DNA of 64,000 bases from CBDIBC01 sp965276635. GTDB lineage: Bacteria > Actinomycetota > Acidimicrobiia > Acidimicrobiales > Palsa-688. The DNA is taken from the NCBI GenBank assembly GCA_965276635.1, contig CBDIBC010000005.1, positions 744,001 to 808,000 of the forward strand. The letters are read 5' to 3'. Numbering within the stretch: position 1 is the stretch's first letter; each line of letters opens with the position of its first letter. The notes beneath the pieces were generated by a model, which worked only from the letters and a program-made list of their open reading frames with translations, had not been told where the DNA came from and did not search any database. A program made the translations under genes and the position numbers. This document shows positions 35,248 to 44,091 of the stretch, one piece after another.

Positions 35248-36668
35248 CCGGCCTCGTGGGCTGACAGCCAGGCGGCGATCAGCTCGGGCAGATCGCTGGC
35301 CACCAGACCCACGGCCAGGCCGGTCCCCGCCGCCCGGCCGTGCACATGGGCGCCCACGGCGGCGGCGTCGAGGGCAGGGACGCCCCGGGCGAGCAGGGCT
35401 CCGATCACGCCGGCGAGCACGTCGCCGGTGCCTGCGGTGGCCAGGCGCGACGATCCGGCGGCCGCCAGGCGCACCTGCCCGTCGGGGTCGGCGACCACCG
35501 TCGTCGACCCCTTGAGCGCCACGACGGCACCGCTGCGGCGCGCCGCGTCACGGACGGCGGCGATCCGGTCGGCTCCTGGCGGCCCGCCGGCCAGGCGGGC
35601 GAACTCGCCGGCGTGCGGGGTCAGCACGATGGGATGCCGACGGCGGGCGGCCACCTCGGCCACCGCCTCGAACGACCCCAGGGCGTTCAGCCCGTCGGCG
35701 TCGACGACCGCAGGCTGGGAGCCGCGCCCGAGCAGCCGACCAACGGGCGTGTCGGGTCCGCTCCCCCCGTCGCCACCGCGGCCGGCGATGCCGAGTCCGG
35801 GGCCGACGACGAGAGCGGCGAAGCGCTCCAGCCCGTCGGCCGCGGCGTCGTCCCAGTCCCGCTCCGGCAGCGCGGTGGCGACCAGCTCGCCGGGGGGGAG
35901 CCCGGCGGCGGCCGGGGCCATCCCGGGGATGCCGAGGCGCACGTAGCCGGCCCCGGCCCGCAACGCCGCCCGGCTGACCATCCACGGGGCGCCGCTCATC
36001 CCCGGCGAGCCGGCCACCACCCCGACCGCGGCCTGCCACTTGTGGGCATCGTGGGCCCGGGGCGGGATGCGGGCAGCCACGTCGGCGTCCACGACGAGCC
36101 AGGCGCCGGCCCGCGCCGCCACGAGCGACCCGACTCCGATGTCGACCACCTCCACGGCGCCGGCGAGGACGGGGCCGTCGCCGAGCAGCAGGCCCGGCTT
36201 CAGGGCCGCGAACGTGGCGGTGGCCGTGGCCCGGGGCACCGATGATCCGTCGACGGCGGCGCCGGTCAGTCCGGACAATCCCGACGGGATGTCGACGGCG
36301 AGGACCGGTGACCGGCCGGCATCGGGCGCCTGGTACGAGCGGGCCAGGCCGGTGCCGTAGGCGGCGTCGACGACCAGGTCGGCCGACGGGAGGCGGCAGC
36401 CCGGCCCGAGGCTGGCGGCGTCCACCACCACGACGTGGGCGCCCCGCCATCGCAGCCGATCGGCGGCGGCTCGGCCGTCGGCACCGTTGTTCCCCTTGCC
36501 GGCCAAGACCAGCACGCGGCGACCGTAGACGCCGCCGGCATGTTCGACGAGGAGGCGGGCTGCCGCCCGGGCCACCCCGGCACCGGCCCGGGCGACGAGC
36601 ACGGCCACATCCTCGGGCGCAGCGGCATCCACCGCGGCCATCTCGTCGGGCGTCACCACGGGGATCAC
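35244..36668 (-). CDS. nnr: Bifunctional NAD(P)H-hydrate epimerase / dehydratase
   Basis: Repairs damaged NAD(P)HX. 474 residues with start GTG 36668 giving VIPVVTPDEMAAVDAAAPED, the usual family start (an upstream TTG at 36689 is less likely). N-terminal YjeF epimerase domain (about 1-200): GKGNNGADGRAAADRL, VDAAYGTGL, VDIPSGLSG. C-terminal ribokinase-like dehydratase: LTPHAGEFARLAG, KGSTTVVADPDG, and ATAGTGDVLAGVIGALLARG with the catalytic aspartate. Upstream lies a 21-bp repeat array. Confidence 0.93.
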   Translation of the reverse strand: MIPVVTPDEMAAVDAAAPEDVAVLVARAGAGVARAAARLLVEHAGGVYGRRVLVLAGKGNNGADGRAAADRLRWRGAHVVVVDAASLGPGCRLPSADLVVDAAYGTGLARSYQAPDAGRSPVLAVDIPSGLSGLTGAAVDGSSVPRATATATFAALKPGLLLGDGPVLAGAVEVVDIGVGSLVAARAGAWLVVDADVAARIPPRAHDAHKWQAAVGVVAGSPGMSGAPWMVSRAALRAGAGYVRLGIPGMAPAAAGLPPGELVATALPERDWDDAAADGLERFAALVVGPGLGIAGRGGDGGSGPDTPVGRLLGRGSQPAVVDADGLNALGSFEAVAEVAARRRHPIVLTPHAGEFARLAGGPPGADRIAAVRDAARRSGAVVALKGSTTVVADPDGQVRLAAAGSSRLATAGTGDVLAGVIGALLARGVPALDAAAVGAHVHGRAAGTGLAVGLVASDLPELIAAWLSAHEAG

Positions 36669-36736
36669 CTTCGCATCAATAGCCGGCAACCACCCCGAAG
36701 TCGAGGACGGTGGGACGCCGACGATGCCGGCGACCC

Positions 36737-36799
36737 TGTCGATGACCGGGGCGGCGGTGTCGATGACCGGGGCGGCCGTGTCGATGACCGGGGCCGCCC
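36737..36799 (-). repeat. 21-bp tandem repeat x3 upstream of nnr
   Basis: Three copies of a 21-bp unit (36737-36757, 36758-36778, 36779-36799; core TGTCGATGACCGGGGCGGC). On the minus strand they stay open in the nnr frame (A-A-P-V-I-D-T repeats), but no ATG, GTG or TTG start precedes them, so I treat them as leader DNA between the GlmS-like gene and nnr. Confidence 0.85.
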
Positions 36800-36822
36800 C
36801 GCCGAGATCAGGCCGTACGCGG

Positions 36823-39800
36823 TCAGATGGCGGGCCCGTGGCGCCAGTGCTCGGCCAGCTTCAGCACCGGCTCGGTGAGCAGTTCGGCGATGGGGACGTC
36901 GCCCAGGCGGCTGTCGTCGAAGGTCGCCTCGGTCTCGGTGACGGCGTCGGCCAGGGCCGAGTAGCGGCCCCGGTAGCCGGACAGGACGGCCTTGGCCGCC
37001 GCCGCCGGGAGCCGGTCGGCGAACGAGACGTGCAGGAGGGTCAGGCCGGTGACGGCGTTGGCGGTCACCTCGGGCACGAAGACCACGGTGCGCCCGTCGC
37101 TGCGCCCTCGGGCCACGGTGACCTCTCGCTCGTCGAACGCCCGATGCTTCGAGCCGCGTAGGCGCGGGTTGCCGGCCGTTCTGGAGCGCAGCGTGCGCCC
37201 CAGCCCACCCCGGTCGACGACCTCGATGAGCGGCTCCACCTCGGTGCCGTAGATCCGGTAGCGGGTGAAGCCGCGGACCTCGACGACGGCGGGGTCCAGG
37301 GCGGCCAGCGCACGCAGCGCCCGGTAGCCCAACTGGTCGGGGGCAGCGCCGGCAGACAGCGTCTCGGTCACCAGGGCGACGGTCAGCAGCTCGTCCTCGC
37401 GGCGCGAGATCCCGACGGTGACGGTCTTGGCCTGATGCTTGATGGCATCCACCGGCCGGGTCAGCTCGTCGATGCCTGCCGTCAGGGCGTCCACCAGGTC
37501 GTTGAGCACCGCGCCGGGGGTCCCGACCTGCCCGAACTCCAGCTCATAGCCCTCGATGGGGAGGCCACCGGACGCGTAGCGCAGCAGCGAGACCAAGCGG
37601 ACGGCGGTGCCGGCTTCCAGGTGGCCGTTGTAGGAACCGTCCCGCAGGCCGCGCAGAAACGGCGCGACGGCCAGGGCGACGGGCGGCCCCAACCGGTCGA
37701 GCAGGCCGTCGCCGTCGGCGTGGTCGGCGCCGCTGGCCACGGCCTCGATCGCGGCGCGCGCCTGGCGCAGTGGCCGGGCCTGGGCGTCGATGGCCAGGGC
37801 CGCCTCGTAGCCGAAGAGGTGGCCGACCATGGCGGACAGGACGAAGGCCATGTCGGGATCTACCGCCGGCACCTCGATGACCTCCAGAGCGGCGGCGAAG
37901 CGGCTCGACTCGGCCGCGTTGGCGATGACGATGGGTGCGGCCTTGTGGGCCCGGTAGATGGCCACCTCCTTGGCCACGTCGTCAGCGATCGGCCCGCTGA
38001 GCCCGCCGGCGCAGACGATGATCAGCGGCTCCGACGACAGGTCGATGTGCTTCTTGTCCTCGGTGGCGTCGCAGGCGATGGACTTGTAGCAGAGCTCCGA
38101 CAGCTTGATGCGCAGCTCCGATGCGGCCACCCGGTCCGGGCCGTTGCCCACCAGGGCCCAGTACCGGCGCGATGGCGCCTGCTCCTGGGCTATGCGGGCG
38201 ATCTCGGCCCGGTTCCCGAGCACGTGGCTCATGGCATCGGGCAGCTCCCGCAGCGAGCGCAAGAGGTGGTTGGCGACGGCCCGGTCGGTGGTCCCGGTGA
38301 TGTCGGCCACGACCACGGCCAACAACCAGCCGGCAGCCACCTGGGCATAGAACGCTTTGGTGGAAGCGACGCTCATCTCCACATCACGACCGTCGGAGGT
38401 GTAGAGGACACCGTGGGCCTTGGCGGCCAGATCGCTGTTCCGGCGGTTGACGACGCCGACCACCCAGGCCCCCCGATGGCGCACCAGGTCGACGGTGCGG
38501 TTCGTGTCGGTGGTGGTGCCCGACTGGCTGATGGCGATCACCAGGGTGTCGCCCATGTCGTCGGACAGGCCGAAACCGGAGAGCTCCGTCGCAGGCAGGG
38601 CGCTGACGGGGATGTGGGGAACGACGCGGTGGACGGCTGTGGCCACGGCCTGCCCGGCGACCGCCGCGGTCCCCTGCCCGATGACGAGGATGCGCCGGAC
38701 GGTGCCGGCGGCCAGCGCCCGACGCAGGCCGGGCGGGATGGTGTCATCGCCCAGGCGAGCCTCGAGCAAACCGTCCTCGGCGGTCGCCACCCGGCCCCGC
38801 AGCGTCTTGTGGAACGAGAGCGGCGCCTCGGAGATCTCCTTCAGGAGGAAGTGGGCAAAACCGGCCCGGTCGATGTCCCTCGTGGTGATGGCGGCGCTGA
38901 CCACGTCGGCGGCGGTCAGCGGGAGCGGGGTGCCCGAGTAGCGGGACCGGCGCATGGCGCCCACTGTGCCGGCGCCGTCCCGGCGGAGCACGACCGTCTG
39001 GCCCTGGGTGGCCTCGCCGTCCATGCGCACGTAGCGCGTCGTCTCCTCCACCAGCCCGTACGGCTCGCTGGCCACCACGAAGGCTCCGTCGGCCAGGCCG
39101 ATGTACAGCGACTGCCCCGATCCGCGCAGGGCCAGGTGGATCTCGTCGGGATTGGCCGCCGCCGACGCGGCGATGGCCACCGACCCGTCGAAGCGAGCCA
39201 CCGCAGACATGAACGCCTCGTCCATGTCCACGCCGTCGGACAGGCGGCGGGAGACGAGGGTCGGGATCACCTTGGCGTCGGTCGTCATCTCGGCGGGAAG
39301 AAGCAGGGCCTCGGAAAGGCGCAGATCCCCGTAGTTGTCGATGTCGCCGTTGAGCGCAGCGGTCACGTACGGGCCGGCACCGGTGCCCTCGTCGGAGTTC
39401 AACGGGTGGGCGTTGGCCTGCGAGATGATCCCGACGCTGGCCCACCGCGTGTGGCCGAGGACCACGGTGCGCGCCTCGGGCTGGCCCAGCGCCAGGGCCA
39501 GGAGCGGATCGCTGCGGATGGCCAGTCGGAGGGCCCGGACGTTGTCCCCCAGCTCGCCGATCTCGGCGGCCGCCTTGTACACCATGCTCAACAGCCCGTC
39601 GGGGGTGCGCACGGCCAGGGAGGTGAAGAGCCGGTCGCCCGTCCGGGCCCCGAGGAGGCGCTGGACCGTCTCGCCGTGCAGGTCCAGGCCGTGGCCCGCC
39701 ACCAGGACGTGCAGGCCGGCGGAGTCGCGCCCGCGGACCTCCAGGCGGTCCAACGACGAGAGAGCGACCTGGATGGACCACAGGCCGTCGAGAGCGGCCG

Positions 39801-40278
39801 GGGTGTGCGCCCCCACGGCCAGGCCCTCGGGGACGAGACCGGCCACGCTGGTGGCCATTCCCAGGCGGTCGCAGCGCACGGCCCACCAGGCGTCCTTCAG
39901 GCCGAGCAACGCCGAGCTGAGCGCCTCCACCGCTTCGGGGCCGACGGCCACCCGGCCCTCGTCGAGGTCGGCCTCCATGGCCGCCACCAGGTCGCCGACC
40001 CGGTCGAGGACGGCGGCCAGCCGCTCGACCACAGCCAAGCCCGGGCCGGCCAACAGGCAGGCCACGCCGGCCGGCCCGCGGAGGCGGGCGTCCACACCGG
40101 CAATCCGTTCGGTGGCGCCGGCCAGCTCGGTGACCACCTCGTCGGCCCGGCTTCGGGGCAGGCGCTGGCGGGTGGCCTGGAGGTCGGCGAGCACCGTAGC
40201 CAACCGCGCATGCAGCTCGTCGGGGTCCGCGACGTCGGGCCGTGACGGCTGGCGCAGAACAGCGACGATGCCACACAT
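36823..40278 (-). CDS. Giant GlmS-like glucosamine-6-phosphate synthase with two extra regions
   Basis: 1151 residues against about 610 for normal GlmS. Start ATG 40278 gives MCGIVAVL, exposing the catalytic Cys after Met removal. Residues about 10-178 are an inserted helical, charged region between the first strand and RGRDSAG (182-188; normally R-G-Y-D-S-A-G). The glutaminase then resumes: GHTRWASVG, NAHPLNS, NGDIDNYG, TTDAKVIPTL. SIS1 starts near 526 (ILVIGQGT ... SQSGTTTDTN, SVASTKAF near 630); SIS2 near 707. The GlmS C-tail appears as KHQAKTVTVG near 946, with its lysine, but about 200 further residues follow. Most likely makes GlcN-6-P for the glmM-encoded step nearby. Confidence 0.85.
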   Translation of the reverse strand: MCGIVAVLRQPSRPDVADPDELHARLATVLADLQATRQRLPRSRADEVVTELAGATERIAGVDARLRGPAGVACLLAGPGLAVVERLAAVLDRVGDLVAAMEADLDEGRVAVGPEAVEALSSALLGLKDAWWAVRCDRLGMATSVAGLVPEGLAVGAHTPAALDGLWSIQVALSSLDRLEVRGRDSAGLHVLVAGHGLDLHGETVQRLLGARTGDRLFTSLAVRTPDGLLSMVYKAAAEIGELGDNVRALRLAIRSDPLLALALGQPEARTVVLGHTRWASVGIISQANAHPLNSDEGTGAGPYVTAALNGDIDNYGDLRLSEALLLPAEMTTDAKVIPTLVSRRLSDGVDMDEAFMSAVARFDGSVAIAASAAANPDEIHLALRGSGQSLYIGLADGAFVVASEPYGLVEETTRYVRMDGEATQGQTVVLRRDGAGTVGAMRRSRYSGTPLPLTAADVVSAAITTRDIDRAGFAHFLLKEISEAPLSFHKTLRGRVATAEDGLLEARLGDDTIPPGLRRALAAGTVRRILVIGQGTAAVAGQAVATAVHRVVPHIPVSALPATELSGFGLSDDMGDTLVIAISQSGTTTDTNRTVDLVRHRGAWVVGVVNRRNSDLAAKAHGVLYTSDGRDVEMSVASTKAFYAQVAAGWLLAVVVADITGTTDRAVANHLLRSLRELPDAMSHVLGNRAEIARIAQEQAPSRRYWALVGNGPDRVAASELRIKLSELCYKSIACDATEDKKHIDLSSEPLIIVCAGGLSGPIADDVAKEVAIYRAHKAAPIVIANAAESSRFAAALEVIEVPAVDPDMAFVLSAMVGHLFGYEAALAIDAQARPLRQARAAIEAVASGADHADGDGLLDRLGPPVALAVAPFLRGLRDGSYNGHLEAGTAVRLVSLLRYASGGLPIEGYELEFGQVGTPGAVLNDLVDALTAGIDELTRPVDAIKHQAKTVTVGISRREDELLTVALVTETLSAGAAPDQLGYRALRALAALDPAVVEVRGFTRYRIYGTEVEPLIEVVDRGGLGRTLRSRTAGNPRLRGSKHRAFDEREVTVARGRSDGRTVVFVPEVTANAVTGLTLLHVSFADRLPAAAAKAVLSGYRGRYSALADAVTETEATFDDSRLGDVPIAELLTEPVLKLAEHWRHGPAI

Positions 40279-40398
40279 GACCGGCCAGGGTACCGGCCGG
40301 CCATCCCGGCCCGACGCAGCCGGCGGCCGCTCCGCCCCGGTCGCTGGCGTTTGCCAGGCTCCGCATTTCGAGACACGTCCAGCAAACATTCGCTCTCA

Positions 40399-40457
40399 GC
40401 AGAACTGCCGTCCAAGCATCTTTGCAGTTCCTGCATATTTGCCGTAGAGTATTGCCC
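40399..40457 (+). promoter_or_regulatory. tetR promoter with candidate operator
   Basis: -35 TTGCAG (40422-40427), 17-nt spacer, -10 TAGAGT (40445-40450), 7 nt, then ATG: a leaderless promoter. GCAGAACTGC (40399-40408) and GCAGTTCCTGC (40424-40434) form an imperfect inverted pair overlapping the -35, a plausible site for autorepression by the TetR protein. Confidence 0.6.
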
Positions 40458-41090
40458 ATGACGGAGAGCCCGAACCGGCGGGAGCGCAAGAAGCAGGCCA
40501 CCCGCCAGGCCCTCCACCGGGCGGCCACCGCCCTGATCACCGAGCGGGGCCTGGCCGGCGTCACCATCGAGGCCATCACCGAGCGGGCCGACGTCGCCCC
40601 TCGCACCTTCTTCAACTACTTCTCCTCCAAGGAGGAGGCCGCCATCGGCCGGGACCCCGAGGAGGTGGGCCGCCTGTGCGAAACGCTGCGCACCCATCTC
40701 CAGACCATGACGTCACCCTTCGACGCCCTCCACGTCAGCATGCGGGAGACCGCCATCACCGGGGGCCTGCGCGGCCGGGAGCTGCGCGAGCGGCACCGGC
40801 TGATCACCTCCGAGCCCGGCCTCATCGCCACCGCCATGGCCCAATGGGAGGCCATGGAGCAGGCCCTGCGCACCACCGTGGCCGCCCATCTCGGCTTGGA
40901 TGCCGACCACGACGTCTACCCGGGGTTGCTCGTCACCTCCGCGGTCGGCGCCAGGCGCACCGCGTTGTTCATCTGGTCGGCCGAAGGCTCCGACCGCACC
41001 CTGACCGAGCTCATCGACGAGACCTTCTCCCTCCTGGCCACCGGCCTCCCCGCCCCACCCGAGAGCACTCAGGTGGTCGCCGCCGTCTGA
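40458..41090 (+). CDS. TetR/AcrR family transcriptional regulator
   Basis: 210 residues from the ATG 40458. N-terminal HTH: RRERKKQATRQALHRAA, LAGVTIEAITERADVAPRTF, then FNYFSSKEEAAIG, a textbook TetR_N domain. The ligand-binding C-terminal domain is not diagnostic. It is followed 55 bp later on the same strand by an MFS drug-type exporter, so it very probably represses that gene and itself; the ligand is likely an exported compound. Divergent from the giant GlmS-like gene. Confidence 0.92.
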   Translation: MTESPNRRERKKQATRQALHRAATALITERGLAGVTIEAITERADVAPRTFFNYFSSKEEAAIGRDPEEVGRLCETLRTHLQTMTSPFDALHVSMRETAITGGLRGRELRERHRLITSEPGLIATAMAQWEAMEQALRTTVAAHLGLDADHDVYPGLLVTSAVGARRTALFIWSAEGSDRTLTELIDETFSLLATGLPAPPESTQVVAAV

Positions 41091-41145
41091 TGTGGCGCCA
41101 CCGCTCGATCCCCCTCGACCACCCGCACACCGACAAGGACGCTCC

Positions 41146-42705
41146 ATGAGCACCACGCAGACCGACGCCCCCGAGGCGCAACCGGCCACCCCGGCATCGC
41201 CGTACACCTACACCCACCGCCAGATCATGGTCATCATGTCGGGCCTCATGCTCGGCATGCTCCTCGCCGCGCTCGACCAGACGATCGTGTCCACCGCACT
41301 GACCACCATCAGTCGCGACTTCCACCGCACCGACCTCTACAGCTGGGTGGTCACCTCCTACCTGCTGACCTCCACGGTGACGACGCCCCTCTACGGCAAG
41401 ATCAGTGACCTCTTCGGCCGCAAGCGGATCTTCCAGTTCGCCATCGTGGTGTTCCTGATCGGCTCGATCCTCTCGGGTCTCAGCCAGAACATGTACGAGC
41501 TCATCGCCTTCCGCGGCATCCAAGGCATCGGGGCCGGCGGGCTCATGTCGCTGGCCTTCTCCATCGTCGGCGACGTCATCCCGCCTCGCGACCGCGGCCG
41601 CTACCAGGGCTACTTCGGTGCGCTGTTCGGCGCCTCCAGCGTCCTCGGGCCGCTCATCGGTGGGTTCCTGGTCGACCAGGCATCGTGGCGGTGGGTGTTC
41701 TACGTGAACATCCCCATCGGCATCGTCGCCCTGGTCGTCGTCCAGCGCGTCCTGCACCTCGACCACACACCGCGCCAGACCCACATCGACTGGACCGGCG
41801 CGAGCCTCCTCGTGGTGGGCATCGGCCTGTTCCTCGTCGGCGTCCAGGACGCCGGCCAGCACGCGTCGGTCACCGGCCCGGTGCTCGCCTACTGCCTGAT
41901 CGGCCTGGTCCTCGTGGCCGCCTTCGCCCTCTGGGAGCGACGAGCGGTGGACCCGATCCTGCCGCTGCGGCTCTTCCGCAACCGGGTGTTCGCCGTCGCC
42001 AACTCGCTGGCCCTCATCACCGGCGCAGTCATGTTCGGCGCCATCATCTTCCTGCCCCAGTACATGCAGACCGTGCGCGGCATCAGCCCCACCATGTCGG
42101 GCCTGCGGCTCCTCCCCCTCCTGGCCGGCGTCCTGCTCACGTCGATCACCTCCGGGCAGCTCATCTCCCGTTGGGGTCGCTACAAGGTGTTCGTGGTGAC
42201 CGGCACCGCCATCACGACGGTCGGCATCGCCCTCCTCACCCAGATCTCGGTCACCACGAACTTCTGGATCTTCTCGGGGATGCTCTTCGTGGTCGGCTTC
42301 GGCCTCGGCATGTTCATGCAGACCCTCGTGCTGTCCGTGCAGAACGCCATCGACTACTCGGACATGGGCGTCGGCACCTCGGCGGTGACCTTCTTCCGGA
42401 CGCTCGGCGGGGCCATCGGCTCGTCGGTCCTCGGCGCCATCCTCATCGAGCAGGAGAAAGTGTCGCACGCCCACTTCGCCGCCGTGCACGGCGCGGCCAA
42501 GGCGCCGCTGTACGCCTTCACCCACGGCATGGACCGGGCGTACCTGTGGTCCGTCCCCTTCGCCCTGGTGGCGTTCGGGCTGTCGTTCTTCCTCCGTGAG
42601 ATCCGCCTGCGTGGCGGTGACGACGAGCCGCTCACCACCACCGTCGGCGCCTCGGCGAACCAGGCGGTCCCGGCACCTGGCTCCCTCCCCGAACCTGCCG
42701 CCTGA
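41146..42705 (+). CDS. MFS multidrug exporter, DHA2 family (14 TM)
   Basis: 519 residues from the ATG 41146 (AAGGACG upstream). Proton-driven drug exporter of the EmrB/QacA type. It carries the DHA motif A-like GKISDLFGRKRIFQ, motif C-like GASSVLGPLIGGFLVDQASW, motif D1 MLLAALDQTIVSTALTTISR, and about 14 hydrophobic segments through FVVGFGLGMFMQTLVLSVQN. The polar tail after the last helix is short. Paired with the upstream TetR gene. Confidence 0.93.
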   Translation: MSTTQTDAPEAQPATPASPYTYTHRQIMVIMSGLMLGMLLAALDQTIVSTALTTISRDFHRTDLYSWVVTSYLLTSTVTTPLYGKISDLFGRKRIFQFAIVVFLIGSILSGLSQNMYELIAFRGIQGIGAGGLMSLAFSIVGDVIPPRDRGRYQGYFGALFGASSVLGPLIGGFLVDQASWRWVFYVNIPIGIVALVVVQRVLHLDHTPRQTHIDWTGASLLVVGIGLFLVGVQDAGQHASVTGPVLAYCLIGLVLVAAFALWERRAVDPILPLRLFRNRVFAVANSLALITGAVMFGAIIFLPQYMQTVRGISPTMSGLRLLPLLAGVLLTSITSGQLISRWGRYKVFVVTGTAITTVGIALLTQISVTTNFWIFSGMLFVVGFGLGMFMQTLVLSVQNAIDYSDMGVGTSAVTFFRTLGGAIGSSVLGAILIEQEKVSHAHFAAVHGAAKAPLYAFTHGMDRAYLWSVPFALVAFGLSFFLREIRLRGGDDEPLTTTVGASANQAVPAPGSLPEPAA

Positions 42706-42716
42706 CTGCCGGGCCG

Positions 42717-43937
42717 ATGCAACCACCCCGCTTCACGATCGGCATCGAAGAGGAGTACCTACTCGTCGACGGTCGCACCGGCGACCTGCGCCAGGCCAGC
42801 AGCCCGGTGGTGGACGGGGCCAGCGACGACCTCGGCGAGCAGATCCAGCCCGAGCTCCTGCAGAGCCAGGTGGAGGTGGCCACACCCGTGTGCGCGTCCC
42901 TGCACGAGGCGCGCGCCGAGATCGTCCGACTCCGGTCCGCGGCTGCCGACGCGGCCCGGGCCGAAGGCTGCCGACTGACCGCGGCGGCGGCCCATCCGAC
43001 GGCCCGTTGGGAGTCGCAGCGAGTGACGGAGAAGGACCGCTACCGCAGCCTGGCCGACGGCATGGGCCAGGTCGCCAACGAGACGCTGATCTGCGGCATG
43101 CACGTGCACGTGGGGGTCGCCGATCGGGAGGACCGGGTGCGGGTGCTCGACGAGCTGCGGCCGTGGCTGCCGGTCCTGTTGGCCCTCAGTGCCAGCTCGC
43201 CCTACTGGGAGGGACGGGACACCGGGCTGGACAGCTTCCGCACCCCGATCTTCCGGCGCTGGCCGCAGACGGGGATGCCCCAGCCTTTCGCCGACTGGGC
43301 CGAGCTGGAAGCGCTGGTGGCGGCGCTGGCGGCGGCGGGCGCCATCACCGACGGCACCAACCTCTACTGGGACCTGCGCCCGTCGTGGCGCTTCGACACC
43401 GTCGAGGTTCGCATCGCCGACGTGTGCCCCGCCGTCGACGAGGCGCTCGCCATCGCCGGCCTGGTCCGGGCGCTGGTGTGGACGGTGCTGTCGGGCCCGG
43501 GCCCGACTGCTGGTCCGCGGTCCCGGTCCGGGGGCAGGTCGGGGGCGGGACGACAGGCTGGTCCGCGGTCCCGGTCCGGGGGCCGGTCGGGGGCGGGACG
43601 ACAGGCTGGTCCGGGTCCTGTCTCGGGGGCAGCTCGGCCTCGGACGGAGGTGCTGGAAGCCGCCGTCCGGCGGGCGGCCCGCTTCGGCCTGGGCGGCGAC
43701 CTGGTCCACCCGGTGGACGGATCGCTGGCCCCCGCCGGCGCGGTGGTCGACGCCCTGGTCGACCACTGCGCGGCCGGGTTGGACTCCCTCGGCGACGCCG
43801 ACCTGGTCGCCGCCGGCATCGACCGGATCCGTCGGGACGGCAACAGCGCCACTCGGCAGCGGCGGGCCTTCGCCCGCCGGCAGCGCTGGGCCGACGTGGT
43901 CGACGCCCTGGCTGACGAGACCCTCGCCGGCGGGTAG
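42717..43937 (+). CDS. Glutamate-cysteine ligase type 2 (YbdK/GCS2 carboxylate-amine ligase)
   Basis: ATP-dependent carboxylate-amine ligase, 406 residues from the ATG 42717. Family signs: the start FTIGIEEEYLLVD, LLQSQVEVATPVC, LICGMHVHVGVAD and LYWDLRPSWRFDTVEVRIAD. Family members catalyse weak gamma-glutamylcysteine synthesis or other amine ligations; no mycothiol or glutathione partner is nearby, so the product is open. Between two conserved blocks lies a ~38-residue G-R-S-rich insertion made by a 48-bp tandem duplication, absent from typical members. It starts 11 bp after the exporter gene and is probably co-transcribed with it. Confidence 0.85.
   Translation: MQPPRFTIGIEEEYLLVDGRTGDLRQASSPVVDGASDDLGEQIQPELLQSQVEVATPVCASLHEARAEIVRLRSAAADAARAEGCRLTAAAAHPTARWESQRVTEKDRYRSLADGMGQVANETLICGMHVHVGVADREDRVRVLDELRPWLPVLLALSASSPYWEGRDTGLDSFRTPIFRRWPQTGMPQPFADWAELEALVAALAAAGAITDGTNLYWDLRPSWRFDTVEVRIADVCPAVDEALAIAGLVRALVWTVLSGPGPTAGPRSRSGGRSGAGRQAGPRSRSGGRSGAGRQAGPGPVSGAARPRTEVLEAAVRRAARFGLGGDLVHPVDGSLAPAGAVVDALVDHCAAGLDSLGDADLVAAGIDRIRRDGNSATRQRRAFARRQRWADVVDALADETLAGG
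43510..43617 (+). repeat. 48-bp tandem repeat (2.25 copies) inside the GCS2 gene
   Basis: Units 43510-43557 and 43558-43605 differ by one base; a partial third follows. Each encodes 16 residues rich in G, R and S (AGPRSRSGGRSGAGRQ type). The period is a multiple of three, so the enzyme frame is preserved. Confidence 0.92.
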
Positions 43938-43997
43938 CTCGGGCCGTGTCGCCCGGCGCCCTCGGGCGCCGCCCATGTGCTGGGCCACCGAGCCGGC

Positions 43998-44047
43998 GAA
44001 TTGTGTTCGATTTGATATCTCGTGGTGACACAAATCGAACACAATTC
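43998..44047. terminator. Perfect 17-bp inverted repeat, AT-rich hairpin between convergent genes
   Basis: GAATTGTGTTCGATTTG (43998-44014) and CAAATCGAACACAATTC (44031-44047) are exact reverse complements around a 16-nt loop, in the gap between the GCS2 gene and glmM. It is about 35% GC in a very GC-rich window. Bidirectional terminator is the simplest reading; it has no T-run, and a mobile or regulatory origin is possible. Confidence 0.6.
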
Positions 44048-44091
44048 CACCGGCGGCCGGCGGCCGGCGGGGCGCCGCCCGGCCGGCCGAC

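Noticed and set aside
37435..40245. A 936-codon open frame on the plus strand opposite the GlmS-like gene
   Set aside because: Composition is that of an antisense shadow in high-GC DNA (rich in G, H, V, D, Q); the minus strand encodes clear GlmS motifs.
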